From: Oscillospiraceae bacterium
GTDB lineage: Bacteria; Bacillota; Clostridia; Oscillospirales; Oscillospiraceae
DNA: 49,977 nucleotides
NCBI GenBank assembly: GCA_022793095.1
Contig: JAAWCD010000057.1
Location: forward strand, 1-49,977
Direction of reading: 5' to 3'
Every line of letters starts with the position of its first letter. The first letter of the stretch is position 1. Below are positions 17,252 to 26,596 of the stretch, in pieces. The notes beneath the pieces were generated by a model that made no database searches, was not told the origin of the DNA, and saw only the letters and a program-made list of their open reading frames with translations. The translations under genes were made by a program, and so were the position numbers.

Positions 17252-18285
17252 GCTTGCTTCCCTCCTCTCGGCAGGGTGGGAATGCCGTCAGGCGGCATGA
17301 CCTCTTCTGCACGCTCATCCATGAGCCAGCAGCGGGAGATGTGTCCGTCGGAGCAGACAAACTTTGGCGGGTCCCCCTTGAGACAAGCCCCCATGGCATA
17401 GGGACAGCGGGCGGCGAACGCGCAGCCCTGGGGCGGGGCGTACAGGTCGGGCGGCGTGCCCGGAATGGCGTAGAGCTCGCTTTTCACGTCCTGAATCAGG
17501 TTTGGCATGGCCCCCAACAGGCCCCAGGTGTAAGGGTGGCAGGGGTTGTAGAACACCTGCCGGGCGTCTCCATACTCAACGACTTTACCCGCGTACATGA
17601 CGGCGATGCGGTCGGCCATTTTGGCCACCACGCCCAGGTCATGGGTGATGAGGATAATGGAGGTGCCCAGCTTTTTCTTCAGGCCGTTCATCAGGTCCAG
17701 GATCTGGGCCTGCATCGTCACATCCAGGGCGGTGGTGGGCTCGTCGGCAAACAGGAGCTTCGGGTTGCAAGCGATGGCCATGGCAATCATCACCCGCTGG
17801 CGCTGTCCGCCCGACATTGTGTGGGGATAACGGCGGAACGCCTGCTCCGGATTGGGCAGGCCCACCTGACCAAGCAGTTCAATGGCGGTCTGCTTGGCCT
17901 GCGCCCTGGTAGCCTTCTGGTGGCGGATGATGCCCTCGCACAGCTGGCGTCCCACCCGCATGGTGGGGTTGAGGCTGGTCATGGAGTCCTGAAAAATCAT
18001 GGAGAATTCCTTGCCCCGGTATTCGTCCATGGCCTTGTCGGGCAGATGGGTGATGTCCCGGCCCTGGTAGTGGATGGAGCCGCTCTTGATGCGGGACGGG
18101 GGCGATGGGAGCAGCTTCATGATGGTTTGCACGGTCACCGACTTGCCGCAGCCCGATTCCCCCACGATGGACAGGGTTTCGCCAGGATCAAGCCAAAAGC
18201 TCACCCCGCGCACTGCCTGCACCTCGCCGGCATAGGTGTCGAAGCTGACGCGCAGATCGCGCACGTCCAGTAAATGTTCGCTCAT
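17248..18285 (-). CDS. Peptide ABC transporter ATPase (OppD/DppD type)
   Basis: 345 aa. Walker A GESGCGKS near 38-45, Q-loop IFQDS near 96, signature [10 protein letters not shown] near 158, Walker B LLFADEPTTALD near 182, His switch ITHD near 215, and the OppD C-terminal extension with the GCAFAARCPYAMGAC Cys cluster. It pairs with OppF on the inner face of the membrane. RBS ggaggga precedes ATG 18285; 13 bases separate it from OppC. Confidence 0.93.
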   Translation of the reverse strand: MSEHLLDVRDLRVSFDTYAGEVQAVRGVSFWLDPGETLSIVGESGCGKSVTVQTIMKLLPSPPSRIKSGSIHYQGRDITHLPDKAMDEYRGKEFSMIFQDSMTSLNPTMRVGRQLCEGIIRHQKATRAQAKQTAIELLGQVGLPNPEQAFRRYPHTMSGGQRQRVMIAMAIACNPKLLFADEPTTALDVTMQAQILDLMNGLKKKLGTSIILITHDLGVVAKMADRIAVMYAGKVVEYGDARQVFYNPCHPYTWGLLGAMPNLIQDVKSELYAIPGTPPDLYAPPQGCAFAARCPYAMGACLKGDPPKFVCSDGHISRCWLMDERAEEVMPPDGIPTLPRGGKQA

Positions 18286-18298
18286 AACGTCTCCCTCC

Positions 18299-19225
18299 TC
18301 AGTCTCTCAGGTGGGGGTCCAGGGCATCCCGCAAGCAGTTGCCAAACAGATAGAAGGCCAGAATGGTCACGCTGATAAATACTCCTGGTATAAACAACTG
18401 ATAAGGATACAGCCGGTAAAACGAAGCGCCGGTTTGGCACAGCTGGCCCCAGGAGGTCATAGGGGACTTGATGCCCAGGCCGATGAAGGACAGGTACGCC
18501 TCCAGAAAGATGGCCGCGGGGATGGCAGAGGTGATGCTCACCACCTGCTGGCCCAGGATATTGGGCAGAATGTGGCGGAAAATGATGCGGAGCGGCGACG
18601 CGCCCTGGGTGCGGGCGGCCAAAACAAATTCCCGGTTCTTGAACTGGAGCATCCGCCCGCGCACCACACGGGCCGAGTCCATCCAGCCAGTGATGGCGAT
18701 GGCAATGATAATTGCCGCCGGGCCGGAGTCCAGCCAGAGCATGATGAGGGTCACATAGACCAGGGAGGGGATGCACACGCCCACGTCGATGACGCGCATG
18801 ATGAGCATGTCCACCCAGCCGCCGAAGTACCCGGACAGGCCGCCCAGGAAGATGCCGATGATCTGGGGCACAATGGCGCCGCCCAGGCCGATGAGAAGAG
18901 AGATGCGCGCACCCATCCACACTCTGGCCCACAGGTCGCGGCCCAGGGAATCGGTGCCGAACCAGTGGCTGGCGCTGGGGGGCAGGTTGGTATGGAGCAG
19001 GTCGGTGGTCTCATATCCGGTACTGAACATAGGGGCGATGATGGCAGCAAGGGTGATGAGGGCAATGACGGCAAAGCTGAAAATGGCGACCTTGTCCGAG
19101 GTGATGCGCCGGAGCACATCCCGCCAGTAGCTCACGCTGGGACGCACGATGGCATCGGCCAGGGAGCGGTCCTGGGGCAGGCGCGCGAAGTCCTCCTGGG
19201 TCATGTTGCAGGTGTTCTCTGTCAT
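18299..19225 (-). CDS. Peptide ABC transporter permease (OppC/DppC type)
   Basis: 308 aa. It has an N-terminal cytoplasmic stretch of about 45 residues, a first membrane helix (about 46-68), a periplasmic-side loop with GTDSLGRDLWARVWMGARISL (the usual OppC landmark) and an EAA loop AARTQGASPLRIIFRHILPN near 205-224. It forms the translocation pore with OppB. ATG 19225 follows gaggcgg. Confidence 0.92.
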   Translation of the reverse strand: MTENTCNMTQEDFARLPQDRSLADAIVRPSVSYWRDVLRRITSDKVAIFSFAVIALITLAAIIAPMFSTGYETTDLLHTNLPPSASHWFGTDSLGRDLWARVWMGARISLLIGLGGAIVPQIIGIFLGGLSGYFGGWVDMLIMRVIDVGVCIPSLVYVTLIMLWLDSGPAAIIIAIAITGWMDSARVVRGRMLQFKNREFVLAARTQGASPLRIIFRHILPNILGQQVVSITSAIPAAIFLEAYLSFIGLGIKSPMTSWGQLCQTGASFYRLYPYQLFIPGVFISVTILAFYLFGNCLRDALDPHLRD

Positions 19226-19235
19226 ATACGCCGCC

Positions 19236-20156
19236 TCACTTTGTCACGCGGATGCGCGGGTCCACCAGGCCATAGATCAAGTCAATGATAAAGTTGGCGG
19301 AGACCACGAATACGCCGAAGAATACGGTTAAGCCCAGGGTCATGGTGTAATCCAGGCTCTGGACCGAGTTGACGAAATAAGCCCCGATGCCGGGGACCGC
19401 AAAGATCTGCTCCACCACAAAGGAGCCCATCAGAATGGACACGATCTCCATCCCCAGAGAGGGGATCATGGGAATGATGGCGTTGCGGATCTGATGACTC
19501 CACACAATGCGGGCAGAGGACAGGCCCTTGGCCTTGGCGGTCTTCACGTAGTCCTCGCTGATGACCTCCAGCATGAGGGTCCGCATGGTGCGGGTCTTGC
19601 CCGCGATGGTGCCGATGGCCAGGGTAACGGTGGGCAGGATGGTGTAGGCGAAGCTCTTCCATTGGGCCACGGGCAGCACCCCCAGCTTGATGGCAAAGAC
19701 ATATTGCAGCAGGGAGGCCAGGATGAACACCGGAACCGACACGCCCAGCACGGAAAAGGCCACCAGGGTGTAGTCAATGGGCTTACCCCGCTTACGGGCA
19801 GCGGTGATGCCAAAAAAGATGCCCACAGGGAAGCTGAGGGCGTAGGACTGAAGGCCCAGCTGGGCGGAGACCGGGAAGGTCTGGGCGATAATGCCGTTGA
19901 CTGACTGGCCCACATACTTGAGGGAGTAGCCGAAATCGCCATGAAGGAGATTTTTCATAAAGGTCAGGTACTGCTCCAAGGGAGGGCGGTCCAATCCGTA
20001 GTAGGCCATCATCTTGTCCAGCATTTCCTGGCTCATGAGCTTTTGGGTGGCAAAGGGGTTGCCTGGCAGCGCGTGAAGGAGGAAAAAGCTGCATGTGGCA
20101 ATGAGCCAGATGGTGATGACCGAGATGACCAGTCGTTTCAGGATGTACTTTTTCAA
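19236..20156 (-). CDS. Peptide ABC transporter permease (OppB/DppB type)
   Basis: 306 aa. Standard OppB layout: an N-terminal helix (about 9-29), a DRPPLEQYLTFMKNLLHGDFGYS segment near 53-76, the EAA loop KTAKAKGLSSARIVWSHQIRNA near 202-223, and a C-terminal IIDLIYGLVDPRIR. The start is TTG 20156, with GGAGG 6 bases upstream. A 142-base gap full of hairpins separates it from the binding protein gene. Confidence 0.92.
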   Translation of the reverse strand: MKKYILKRLVISVITIWLIATCSFFLLHALPGNPFATQKLMSQEMLDKMMAYYGLDRPPLEQYLTFMKNLLHGDFGYSLKYVGQSVNGIIAQTFPVSAQLGLQSYALSFPVGIFFGITAARKRGKPIDYTLVAFSVLGVSVPVFILASLLQYVFAIKLGVLPVAQWKSFAYTILPTVTLAIGTIAGKTRTMRTLMLEVISEDYVKTAKAKGLSSARIVWSHQIRNAIIPMIPSLGMEIVSILMGSFVVEQIFAVPGIGAYFVNSVQSLDYTMTLGLTVFFGVFVVSANFIIDLIYGLVDPRIRVTK

Positions 20157-20173
20157 GGCGGGCCTCCTTTTGA

Positions 20174-20282
20174 GGTTCCCATCCGCGGCGTGGGAACCGA
20201 TGCTGTGTTATCGTGGTCCCGCCCGCCGGGCGGGACTCGTTCCAGTGAGGAACGGGGGAGGCGGGACCTCCGCGCTCCCCCG
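20174..20282 (-). promoter_or_regulatory. Hairpin cluster between binding-protein and permease genes
   Basis: Four stems sit in the 142-base spacer: ggttccca/tgggaacc (20174-20181, 20191-20198), gtcccgccc/gggcgggac (20216-20224, 20228-20236), cgttcc/ggaacg (20238-20243, 20249-20254), and cgggggag/ctcccccg (20253-20260, 20275-20282) with an inner gcgg/ccgc. No U-tract follows. Such stems commonly protect the upstream mRNA of the binding protein or partly stop transcription, giving more binding protein than permease. Confidence 0.55.
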
Positions 20283-20298
20283 TCTTGGTGGCGTTTGG

Positions 20299-22005
20299 TT
20301 ACTTGTGTACAACCAACTGGTTAAACTGATAGCCGCTGCTGATGGCGGTCATCTGGAACCCGTCCACATAGGACTGGACCGCGCTGGCGTTGCCGTTCTC
20401 GTACATGGGCAGAATGGCCGCGTTGTCGGCAAATACCTGCTCAGCCTGGGAAGTCAGCTCCGCCTGCTTGACCGGATCCAGTTCGCTGACAGCCTGCTGA
20501 ACCAGGGAGTCAAACTCAGGGTCGCTCCAGATGCCGTAGTTGACCTCGCCGCCGGTCATCATGGCCTCCATAATGTCAGTGGGCAGCACGTCGGTTTCCC
20601 AGGTGATGCAGAAGATGTCATAATCCAGGGTGTAGAACGCGCCGATGGCGGTGCCGATGACGTACTGGTTGAGCTGAATGTTATTGATCCCCAGGTTCTG
20701 CTTCCACTGGTCGATGACAGTCTCCAGCAGCAGCTTCTGGGAAGAGGCGTCCCAAGTGATAAGAGTAAGCTCAGGCAGCTCGGACACATCGGAGTAGTTC
20801 AGCTCCTCCAAAGCCTTGTCCAGGTATTCCTTGGCCTTGTCCACATCGCCGGCAAGGGGAGCGCTGTTGACGGGGTACTCATCCACGAACTTACCGCCGT
20901 TGGGCGCGGGGAACGCGGCGGATACCAGGCGGCTGGAGGGGCTGGCCACCGGGTTGACAGCGGCGACCGTGGCGGCGCGGTCAAAGCCATAGTTGAGGGC
21001 CTGCCGGAAGTTCTGGTTGCTCAGCAGGCGGGCAGCCTCCTCGTTGGTGCCCAGCTGATTGAACCACAGGAGCATGAAGCCGCCCCCGGTGTAGGAATAG
21101 AGGTAGTCGGAAAGGTGGTCATAGTACTGGCTGGCGACCTGCTCAATGGCGTCCACCTCGCCGTTTTCAAACATGGCGACCTTGGTATTGGCGTCCTCTA
21201 CCTCCACAAAGTGCAGGTTCTGGGTGGGGAAGGAGTTGGCGCTGTCCCAGTAGAGATCGTTCTTTTTCAGCTCCATGGTACTCTCCAGCACCCAGTCGGT
21301 AATGACATAGGGGCCGGAGAAGAGTATGGTGTCCACCGAAGAACCCAGCTTGTCGCTGCCCACGCGCTCCACGAAATCCTGGCGCAGGGGATAGAGGCCC
21401 TTGACGGCGATGGTCTTTTCAAAAGTGCTCAAGGGACGTTCCAAGGTGAATTCGATGGTCTTGTCATCCAGGGCCTTGACGCCTACATCAGCCCAGTCGG
21501 TGACCTCGCCGGAGTTATAGGCGGAAGAATTCTTGATGGCGAACCAGCTGTAGGCCGCGGGACTGCCCATGTCGGGGTTGAGCAGGCAGTAGGCGGCATA
21601 CTCGAAGTCAGCGGCCGTGATGGGCTGGCCGTCCGACCAGGTCAGGCCGTCCCGGAGATGGAAGGTGTAGACGGTGTAGTCGTCGTTGGTGTCAAAGCGT
21701 TCGGCCGCGTCCATCTGCACCTGGTCGCCGTAGTAGCGCACCAGCTGGATCTGGGTCAGGTAGAACACATTCACGTCGTTGGAAGACTGACTCATGATCG
21801 GGTTGAGGGTGACAATGCCGTTATAGGCCATCGTGAAATCGCTGCTCACTGTGGCGGTACTGTCAGGCTCTCCGCTGCCAGCGGTGTTATTGGGGGAGTT
21901 GGCGGGGGAACTGGGGGTTCCGCTGTCCTGATAAGTGCCGCAGCCAGCCAGCAGGCCCAGCAGCATGCCACATGCCAGGAATAGTGCAAGCGCTCTCTTT
22001 TTCAT
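20299..22005 (-). CDS. Peptide-binding lipoprotein (OppA/DppA, SBP family 5)
   Basis: 568 aa. Lipoprotein signal with lipobox LLAGC (Cys22), a Ser/Thr/Gly-rich linker to about residue 55, then the family 5 solute-binding fold: LRDGLTWSDGQPITAADFEYA near 147-167 is the usual signature, followed by the LLSNQNFRQALNYGFDRAAT segment near 322-342. It captures peptides outside the membrane for the OppBCDF importer. ATG 22005 with aaggaatc upstream. The 109-base gap before it holds a small caccgc/gcggtg stem. Confidence 0.92.
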   Translation of the reverse strand: MKKRALALFLACGMLLGLLAGCGTYQDSGTPSSPANSPNNTAGSGEPDSTATVSSDFTMAYNGIVTLNPIMSQSSNDVNVFYLTQIQLVRYYGDQVQMDAAERFDTNDDYTVYTFHLRDGLTWSDGQPITAADFEYAAYCLLNPDMGSPAAYSWFAIKNSSAYNSGEVTDWADVGVKALDDKTIEFTLERPLSTFEKTIAVKGLYPLRQDFVERVGSDKLGSSVDTILFSGPYVITDWVLESTMELKKNDLYWDSANSFPTQNLHFVEVEDANTKVAMFENGEVDAIEQVASQYYDHLSDYLYSYTGGGFMLLWFNQLGTNEEAARLLSNQNFRQALNYGFDRAATVAAVNPVASPSSRLVSAAFPAPNGGKFVDEYPVNSAPLAGDVDKAKEYLDKALEELNYSDVSELPELTLITWDASSQKLLLETVIDQWKQNLGINNIQLNQYVIGTAIGAFYTLDYDIFCITWETDVLPTDIMEAMMTGGEVNYGIWSDPEFDSLVQQAVSELDPVKQAELTSQAEQVFADNAAILPMYENGNASAVQSYVDGFQMTAISSGYQFNQLVVHK

Positions 22006-22114
22006 GGGCTGATTCCTTCTTTCTTTTTCATCACCGCTCGATTTTGGGCGGTGTTTTGAACGTCGTATACGGTATTGATCGCCGGAAGGGGTGGCGTTTT
22101 GTCCTCATGCCGTG

Positions 22115-23059
22115 CTAATTTGGCGTTTCATCCATACACAGCCAGCGGGCGCAGGCCACGTCCTCCACGGCCAGCCCCAGCGCGTCAAAGAGGGTGATCT
22201 CCTCCTCGCGCTCCCGGCCAGGGACCCGGCCCAGGAGCACGCCGCCCAGAGACCCCACAATATGATCCGCGCCGATGAGGCCCTCCTGACAGGGGACGAG
22301 GAATTCACCGCACTCCTTCTTCATCGCCTCCACCTGGTCGGCGTAAAGCTTGGACTTGGCGACCAGCGCACTGGTGACCTCTCGGGCAGTGGGCGTAAAT
22401 GCGCCCACTGCGTTAATGTGTGTTCCAGGGGCCACCCACTCGGCCTTCAGATATGGTTCCCTGCTGGGGGTGACAGTGCAGATGATATCGGCCCCACGTA
22501 CTGCCTCCTCCACGGAAGGGGCGGCGGTCACCTGGATGCCGTACAGGGCGGACATTTCCTCGCGGTAGCGGGCGGCCGCGTCCGGGTTTTGGTCATAGAC
22601 AGCCACTTCCTGGATATCCCGTACCGCTTTCATGGCGGCCAGATGGGAGCGGCCCTGGGCGCCCGCGCCCACAACGGCCAGCCGGTGGGCGTCCGGCCGG
22701 GCCAGCAGATCGGTGGCCACGCCGGAGACCGCGCCCGTCCGCACTTCCGTGATGACCGAGGCATCCGCCATGCCCAGGAATGTGCTGTGCTCACTCTCGA
22801 AGAGCATTACATAGCCGATGTGGGAGGGGTACGCCGTCCCAGCGTTCTTGGGACTGGCGGAGAGCACCTTGGCGCCAAAGCAGTCACCCAGCCAGGCGGG
22901 CATGAATCCGAACTTTTCTCCGCCAGGCAGCAGGGCGATGGAACGCAGGGGCTGACTCCAGGCCCCGGTTTCCAGTTCTCTGAGCGCGGTGTGCATCAGC
23001 TCAATGCACACCGGCATGGTCAGCCGCTGGCGGGCCTCCTGCGCCTCTATGATCTTCAC
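22115..23059 (-). CDS. Ornithine cyclodeaminase/mu-crystallin family protein
   Basis: 314 aa. NAD(P)-binding Rossmann loop GAGAQG at 131-136 after the strand RLAVV, conserved Lys64 in FGAKVLS, an Arg107-containing EVRTGAVSGVAT segment, and a late GLAVEDVACA motif. Members include ornithine cyclodeaminase, alanine dehydrogenase, ketimine reductases and the DauB protein of D-arginine catabolism, so the reaction is an NAD(P)-linked deamination or imine reduction of an amino acid. GTG start at 23059, overlapping the regulator stop by 4 bases (GTGA). It lies between a YheO-type regulator and a peptide importer. Confidence 0.83.
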   Translation of the reverse strand: MKIIEAQEARQRLTMPVCIELMHTALRELETGAWSQPLRSIALLPGGEKFGFMPAWLGDCFGAKVLSASPKNAGTAYPSHIGYVMLFESEHSTFLGMADASVITEVRTGAVSGVATDLLARPDAHRLAVVGAGAQGRSHLAAMKAVRDIQEVAVYDQNPDAAARYREEMSALYGIQVTAAPSVEEAVRGADIICTVTPSREPYLKAEWVAPGTHINAVGAFTPTAREVTSALVAKSKLYADQVEAMKKECGEFLVPCQEGLIGADHIVGSLGGVLLGRVPGREREEEITLFDALGLAVEDVACARWLCMDETPN

Positions 23060-23712
23060 AGAGCATAACCTCCCTCATGATCCGCGTTTTCCAATTCGTT
23101 GAGGTAATTGTAGATGGTATATTTGGACACGCCCATGCGCTCAGCCACGTAGGGCACGCTGCGCTGAATTTGGAAGGCGCCCTTTTCCCGCAGCAAGCGC
23201 ACCAAGGTTAAGCGGTCAGCCTTGTGCATTTTGGCGATGGGCTTGTTGACCACCTCGTGGCAGGCGTCGAACAGGGCCTCCAGGCTGGGCTGGCTCCCCT
23301 GGGAGAGGGAGGTCATCAGGTTGCCTTCAAACTGGGTGAGGGCGGTCAGCAGGTGATTCATCTGTCCCAGCAGTGTTACGTCGAAGTTGATTCCAATCGC
23401 GTAGTGAAAATCCTTCCCCCTGACATGAAATGTAGAGGATTTGATTTGCTTCCCGCTGGGGACGGCCACCATTTGATTGCGGTAGTCCAGCTCCAGATTC
23501 ATATCCTCGCTGTTATTCATGGCGGTGTCGTTGCCATAAATACTCAAAGTAGAGCCAACGGAGCGGCCGGAGACGTGGCCGTTATAAATGGCCACGGTCT
23601 TGATATGCTGCCCATCCATTTGGTGAACCAGCGCTTCACAATTATCGCCGAACATTTCGGAAATACCTTGGGCAATCCGGCATAAAAGCTCCAATACCTC
23701 CTCCTGATCCAT
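23056..23712 (-). CDS. YheO-type transcriptional regulator (PAS_6 plus HTH_22)
   Basis: 218 aa. Residues 8-120 form the YheO-like PAS sensor (GDNCEALVHQM at the start; GRSVGSTLS in the middle; KSSTFHVRG). Residues 160-210 form the C-terminal helix-turn-helix, with YVAERMGVSKYTIYNYLNEL near 187-206. Known relatives such as DauR control D-amino-acid catabolic genes. As first gene of the operon it probably regulates its own promoter. ATG 23712, with aggtg upstream. Confidence 0.86.
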   Translation of the reverse strand: MDQEEVLELLCRIAQGISEMFGDNCEALVHQMDGQHIKTVAIYNGHVSGRSVGSTLSIYGNDTAMNNSEDMNLELDYRNQMVAVPSGKQIKSSTFHVRGKDFHYAIGINFDVTLLGQMNHLLTALTQFEGNLMTSLSQGSQPSLEALFDACHEVVNKPIAKMHKADRLTLVRLLREKGAFQIQRSVPYVAERMGVSKYTIYNYLNELENADHEGGYAL

Positions 23713-23796
23713 CGTGAGGCACCTCGCTATCTGTATTAGGCTTGACTGGTTTTGGTGCGTCCAGGCAGAACGGACAATGACATTCAGCTATCACAA

Positions 23797-23825
23797 ATCA
23801 TACCTGTTTTTAAACGAAAAGTCAA
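23797..23825 (-). promoter_or_regulatory. Promoter of the ten-gene peptide/D-amino-acid operon
   Basis: On the minus strand: TTGACT (23825-23820), 17-bp spacer, TATGAT (23802-23797), 85 bases before the regulator ATG. The surrounding stretch is AT-rich. No other promoter of this quality lies within the operon. Confidence 0.68.
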
Positions 23826-23898
23826 TATCACTTTGACGGTTTATTGAAAAATTGCGGTACAGGTACGCGCTGCCATGCCTTGGCGAAATCTGAAACAG

Positions 23899-23950
23899 GA
23901 AAAAAGTTCAGCTGCTGTGGAAACCGTTCCACAGCAGCTGAACTTTTTTC
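23899..23950. terminator. Perfect 24-bp bidirectional terminator
   Basis: Arms 23899-23922 and 23927-23950 are fully complementary around a 4-base loop. Each side ends in six A or T residues, giving a U-tract in both directions. It ends the minus-strand SLH-protein gene (stop at 24161) and isolates the operon promoter at 23.8 kb. The rest of the 448-base interval (23713-24160) shows nothing else I can support. Confidence 0.87.
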
Positions 23951-24160
23951 ACACAGAATGTGCAGATGTTCCGGAAACCCAAACAAGCGCATGGCGGGAA
24001 TCTACAATACACCTTCTAAACGCCCGGAAGATTGTGGGGGCCGCTGTATCCGGAAGACAGCCCCAATGATACAATGAGGGCGCATAGGAGCTGGGAAGTC
24101 AGAGGCGCTCACGCCGCCGGGGCAGGGCCAAGGGTTCTCCGGTGCAGTGGTTCTCAATGC

Positions 24161-26350
24161 TCAGCGGCTCATCAGATTGAACAGCATGACCGCCGCCTCG
24201 GCCCGGGTGGCCCCAGCGTTGGGCAGCAGCTTGCCAGACGCGCCGGAGACGATACCCAGCCCCTGGGCCAGCGCGGCGTAGCCGTAAAATTCCGCCGGAA
24301 TGTCATTGTCGTCCGTAAAACCGGTGCGGTAAATCCCCTCCAGGCGGGCGGTCGGGCCGTAGCCGGAGGCGTCCAGAATCAGGCGGATGACCTCCAGCCG
24401 GTTCAGAACCGCGCTGTCATTCCGCTCCTGCCGGGAAATCAGGCCTGATGAGCAGGCGTAGTCATACAGCGCGTTCGCCCCGCCTTCCTCCTCCGGCCGG
24501 TACTGATAGCCTTGGGCGCTGGCCAGCAGCGCCACCAGGTCCAGCTGGGTCAGCGCCTTGTCCGGCTGGAAGCTGCCGCCCAGATAGCCCACGCCATACC
24601 GGGCCAGCGTCTCCACCTTCTCCCTGGCCCAATGGTTTTCCAGGTCCTCATAGGTGATTTCTTCCTCGCTGGAAACGCTGTGGACCACCGGCTCGCCGGT
24701 CTTGGCGTTCAGGCCCAGCACGTATTCATCCCGGTCCAGGCGGTAGCCCAACGTCAGATTGTAGAGATAGGAAATCCCCATGTCCGCCAGGGGCTGGTAC
24801 TCCGGCATGGAGTAGTCCACCGCTGCGGGCACCTGAACATAGCTCAGTTTCGCTGTGTAGGTGTTCAGCCAGGCGTCCAGCGCCTGCTCCGCCGTCAGAA
24901 GTCCCTTGGCAGCTTCAAAAGTCACGCTGCTGTCAAACTGCTTCTCATAGAAGCTGATGGAGCCGCCGGTCACATCCACCCCTACATAGAAGGCGTTTCC
25001 AGTGTAGAAATATCCCTGCTCCTTCTGGGCGTATGTGAAGCTGTGGGACAGGGACCAGCTCTCCGTTTTTGCCTCCTGGCTGCTGTACAGCTCGGTTTTT
25101 GCGAACTGAGCGGACGCCTGCTTCTCCAGGAACGACTCAACCGTCTTCTGAGCCGCCTCCAGCGTCACCGTCCGGGCCGGGCCGTTCTCCGTCAGCTGGC
25201 CAGTGCTGGAAACCGCCAGCAGCTCGCCGGTGCGGGCGTCCAGAGAAACCGTGCGCCGCCAGGATACTCCGTCCACCTGACGGCCATAGCGGAGGACCGC
25301 TGTGACCTGCTTTGCGCCATCCGTTTCCTCACGGTTCACTGAGTAGCTGGCCGAGGACAGGGTGTAGTCCTTCAGCCCCAGCTCCGCAATGGCTCGGGCC
25401 TTGCTGTCCAGCGCCTCACGGCTCAGCACGCCCTCCAGCCCGGCGATACCCGCTTCCTCCGCGGGGGAGAGCGACGGGCCGGCTTCCGGCGCCGACGCGT
25501 CAGCCATCGTGCCGCCGGCCGCGCTGCCGTTGGACAGGGTTCCACCCCGCTTGGCGGCGTCGCGGAAGGCCTCGCTCAAATTGACAAGCCCGCCGGTGTT
25601 GGCGTCCACAATAAATTCATCGCCGGAATTTGGCAGGTAGCGGAGCTCCGCCATGCTGCCCTCCTGCTCTGGCAGCACGTATTCCAGCCGCAGAGATAAG
25701 GTGTCCCGCAGGGTCTTCGCCGCCTGCTCCGCCGTGACTTTCGCCTCCGGACCGGGCACCTCGCCCATGACGGCGGTGAGGCCGTCCCGGTTGAAATTGC
25801 GGATCTCATTGCTCCCGCATGCCACCGAGATGGAGAAGGACATCTCCGCTTCCAGTCCGTTGAGGAGAATGTCCCCCCAGAACCGGTACTGAGTGGCGCC
25901 CAGACGGACCGTGCCGGATTTTTCGTTCAGCTGGACCGTCTCGTTTTCATCCAAAACCTTGTCCAGGAAGGCCAGAGCCGCAGCCTTGGCCGTCTCCACG
26001 TCCCCTGCCGGGAAGGCGGGGGAAAATGTTCCGCTGGACGGGCTGGCCGTGTTGTCCTCGCTGCTGCAGTTGTAGCTGAGGACTTTGCCCTCCTCCGTGG
26101 CCGTCACCGACAGGGAAACACCCTCTCCGCTCCACCGGAGATTCCAGACCGGCGACAGTGGGTTGTCGTCCAGGTCTCCGTGGAACTCTGTATACACGTT
26201 GGTATCCAGGCTGAGGGTTGCCTTGACCTTGCCCGTGACCGCGGCCAGACGCGCGTCCGCTGGAGACGCCGCCGCCTGGGCCGGAAGCGCCAGGGAACAG
26301 GCCATGGCCACCGCGAGGATGCGGGAAATCCATGTTTTCATCTTTTTCAT
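24161..26350 (-). CDS. Exported YcdB/YcdC-domain protein with S-layer homology region
   Basis: 729 aa. Cleavable signal peptide (Lys-rich start, hydrophobic core 9-20, ALPAQAAA cleavage region). The body has repeated YcdB/YcdC-like units, each carrying a WxxxxS beta-strand pattern and a tttLEAAxxxxxxFL helix, near 60-260 and 280-520. The last 170 residues hold SLH-type repeats (HWAREKVETLARYGVG; FQPDKALTQLDLVALLA; a final ATRAEAAVMLFNLM), which anchor proteins to the cell wall. Start ATG 26350 behind ggagg; the open frame runs upstream to 26572 but with no site. Single gene with its own terminator. The role is unknown, probably cell-surface. Confidence 0.8.
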   Translation of the reverse strand: MKKMKTWISRILAVAMACSLALPAQAAASPADARLAAVTGKVKATLSLDTNVYTEFHGDLDDNPLSPVWNLRWSGEGVSLSVTATEEGKVLSYNCSSEDNTASPSSGTFSPAFPAGDVETAKAAALAFLDKVLDENETVQLNEKSGTVRLGATQYRFWGDILLNGLEAEMSFSISVACGSNEIRNFNRDGLTAVMGEVPGPEAKVTAEQAAKTLRDTLSLRLEYVLPEQEGSMAELRYLPNSGDEFIVDANTGGLVNLSEAFRDAAKRGGTLSNGSAAGGTMADASAPEAGPSLSPAEEAGIAGLEGVLSREALDSKARAIAELGLKDYTLSSASYSVNREETDGAKQVTAVLRYGRQVDGVSWRRTVSLDARTGELLAVSSTGQLTENGPARTVTLEAAQKTVESFLEKQASAQFAKTELYSSQEAKTESWSLSHSFTYAQKEQGYFYTGNAFYVGVDVTGGSISFYEKQFDSSVTFEAAKGLLTAEQALDAWLNTYTAKLSYVQVPAAVDYSMPEYQPLADMGISYLYNLTLGYRLDRDEYVLGLNAKTGEPVVHSVSSEEEITYEDLENHWAREKVETLARYGVGYLGGSFQPDKALTQLDLVALLASAQGYQYRPEEEGGANALYDYACSSGLISRQERNDSAVLNRLEVIRLILDASGYGPTARLEGIYRTGFTDDNDIPAEFYGYAALAQGLGIVSGASGKLLPNAGATRAEAAVMLFNLMSR

Positions 26351-26566
26351 CGCTGATTCCTCCTTGCTTTTGATTCCGTTGGGGCTCTTCTGCCTCTTTG
26401 ACGTTCCAGGACGGAAAAAGGTTCCTTTCAAAACCGCAAATTTACGGGTCCGTTTTTTCCGGAAACGTTCCCAAATGAGTATTTTTGTGCCAATCGTCAA
26501 CCCCTTCCCACTGCCCATGGTTTTCCATGTACGACATGACAATTTTGCACGTTCTGTCAAAATCCG

Positions 26567-26596
26567 TTGCAATCAGGTGGGGAAAAGGTGTATACT
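26567..26596 (+). promoter_or_regulatory. Promoter and leader of pyruvate carboxylase
   Basis: TTGCAA (26567-26572), 18-bp spacer, TATACT (26591-26596). The transcript would have a leader of about 125 bases with pairable segments (gaacc...ggttc around 26638-26650; ggagtccc near 26682 with gggactcc near 26708), but no U-tract. The region 26351-26566 contains the ten-base palindrome tttccggaaa and no clear promoter for the leftward gene. Confidence 0.5.
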
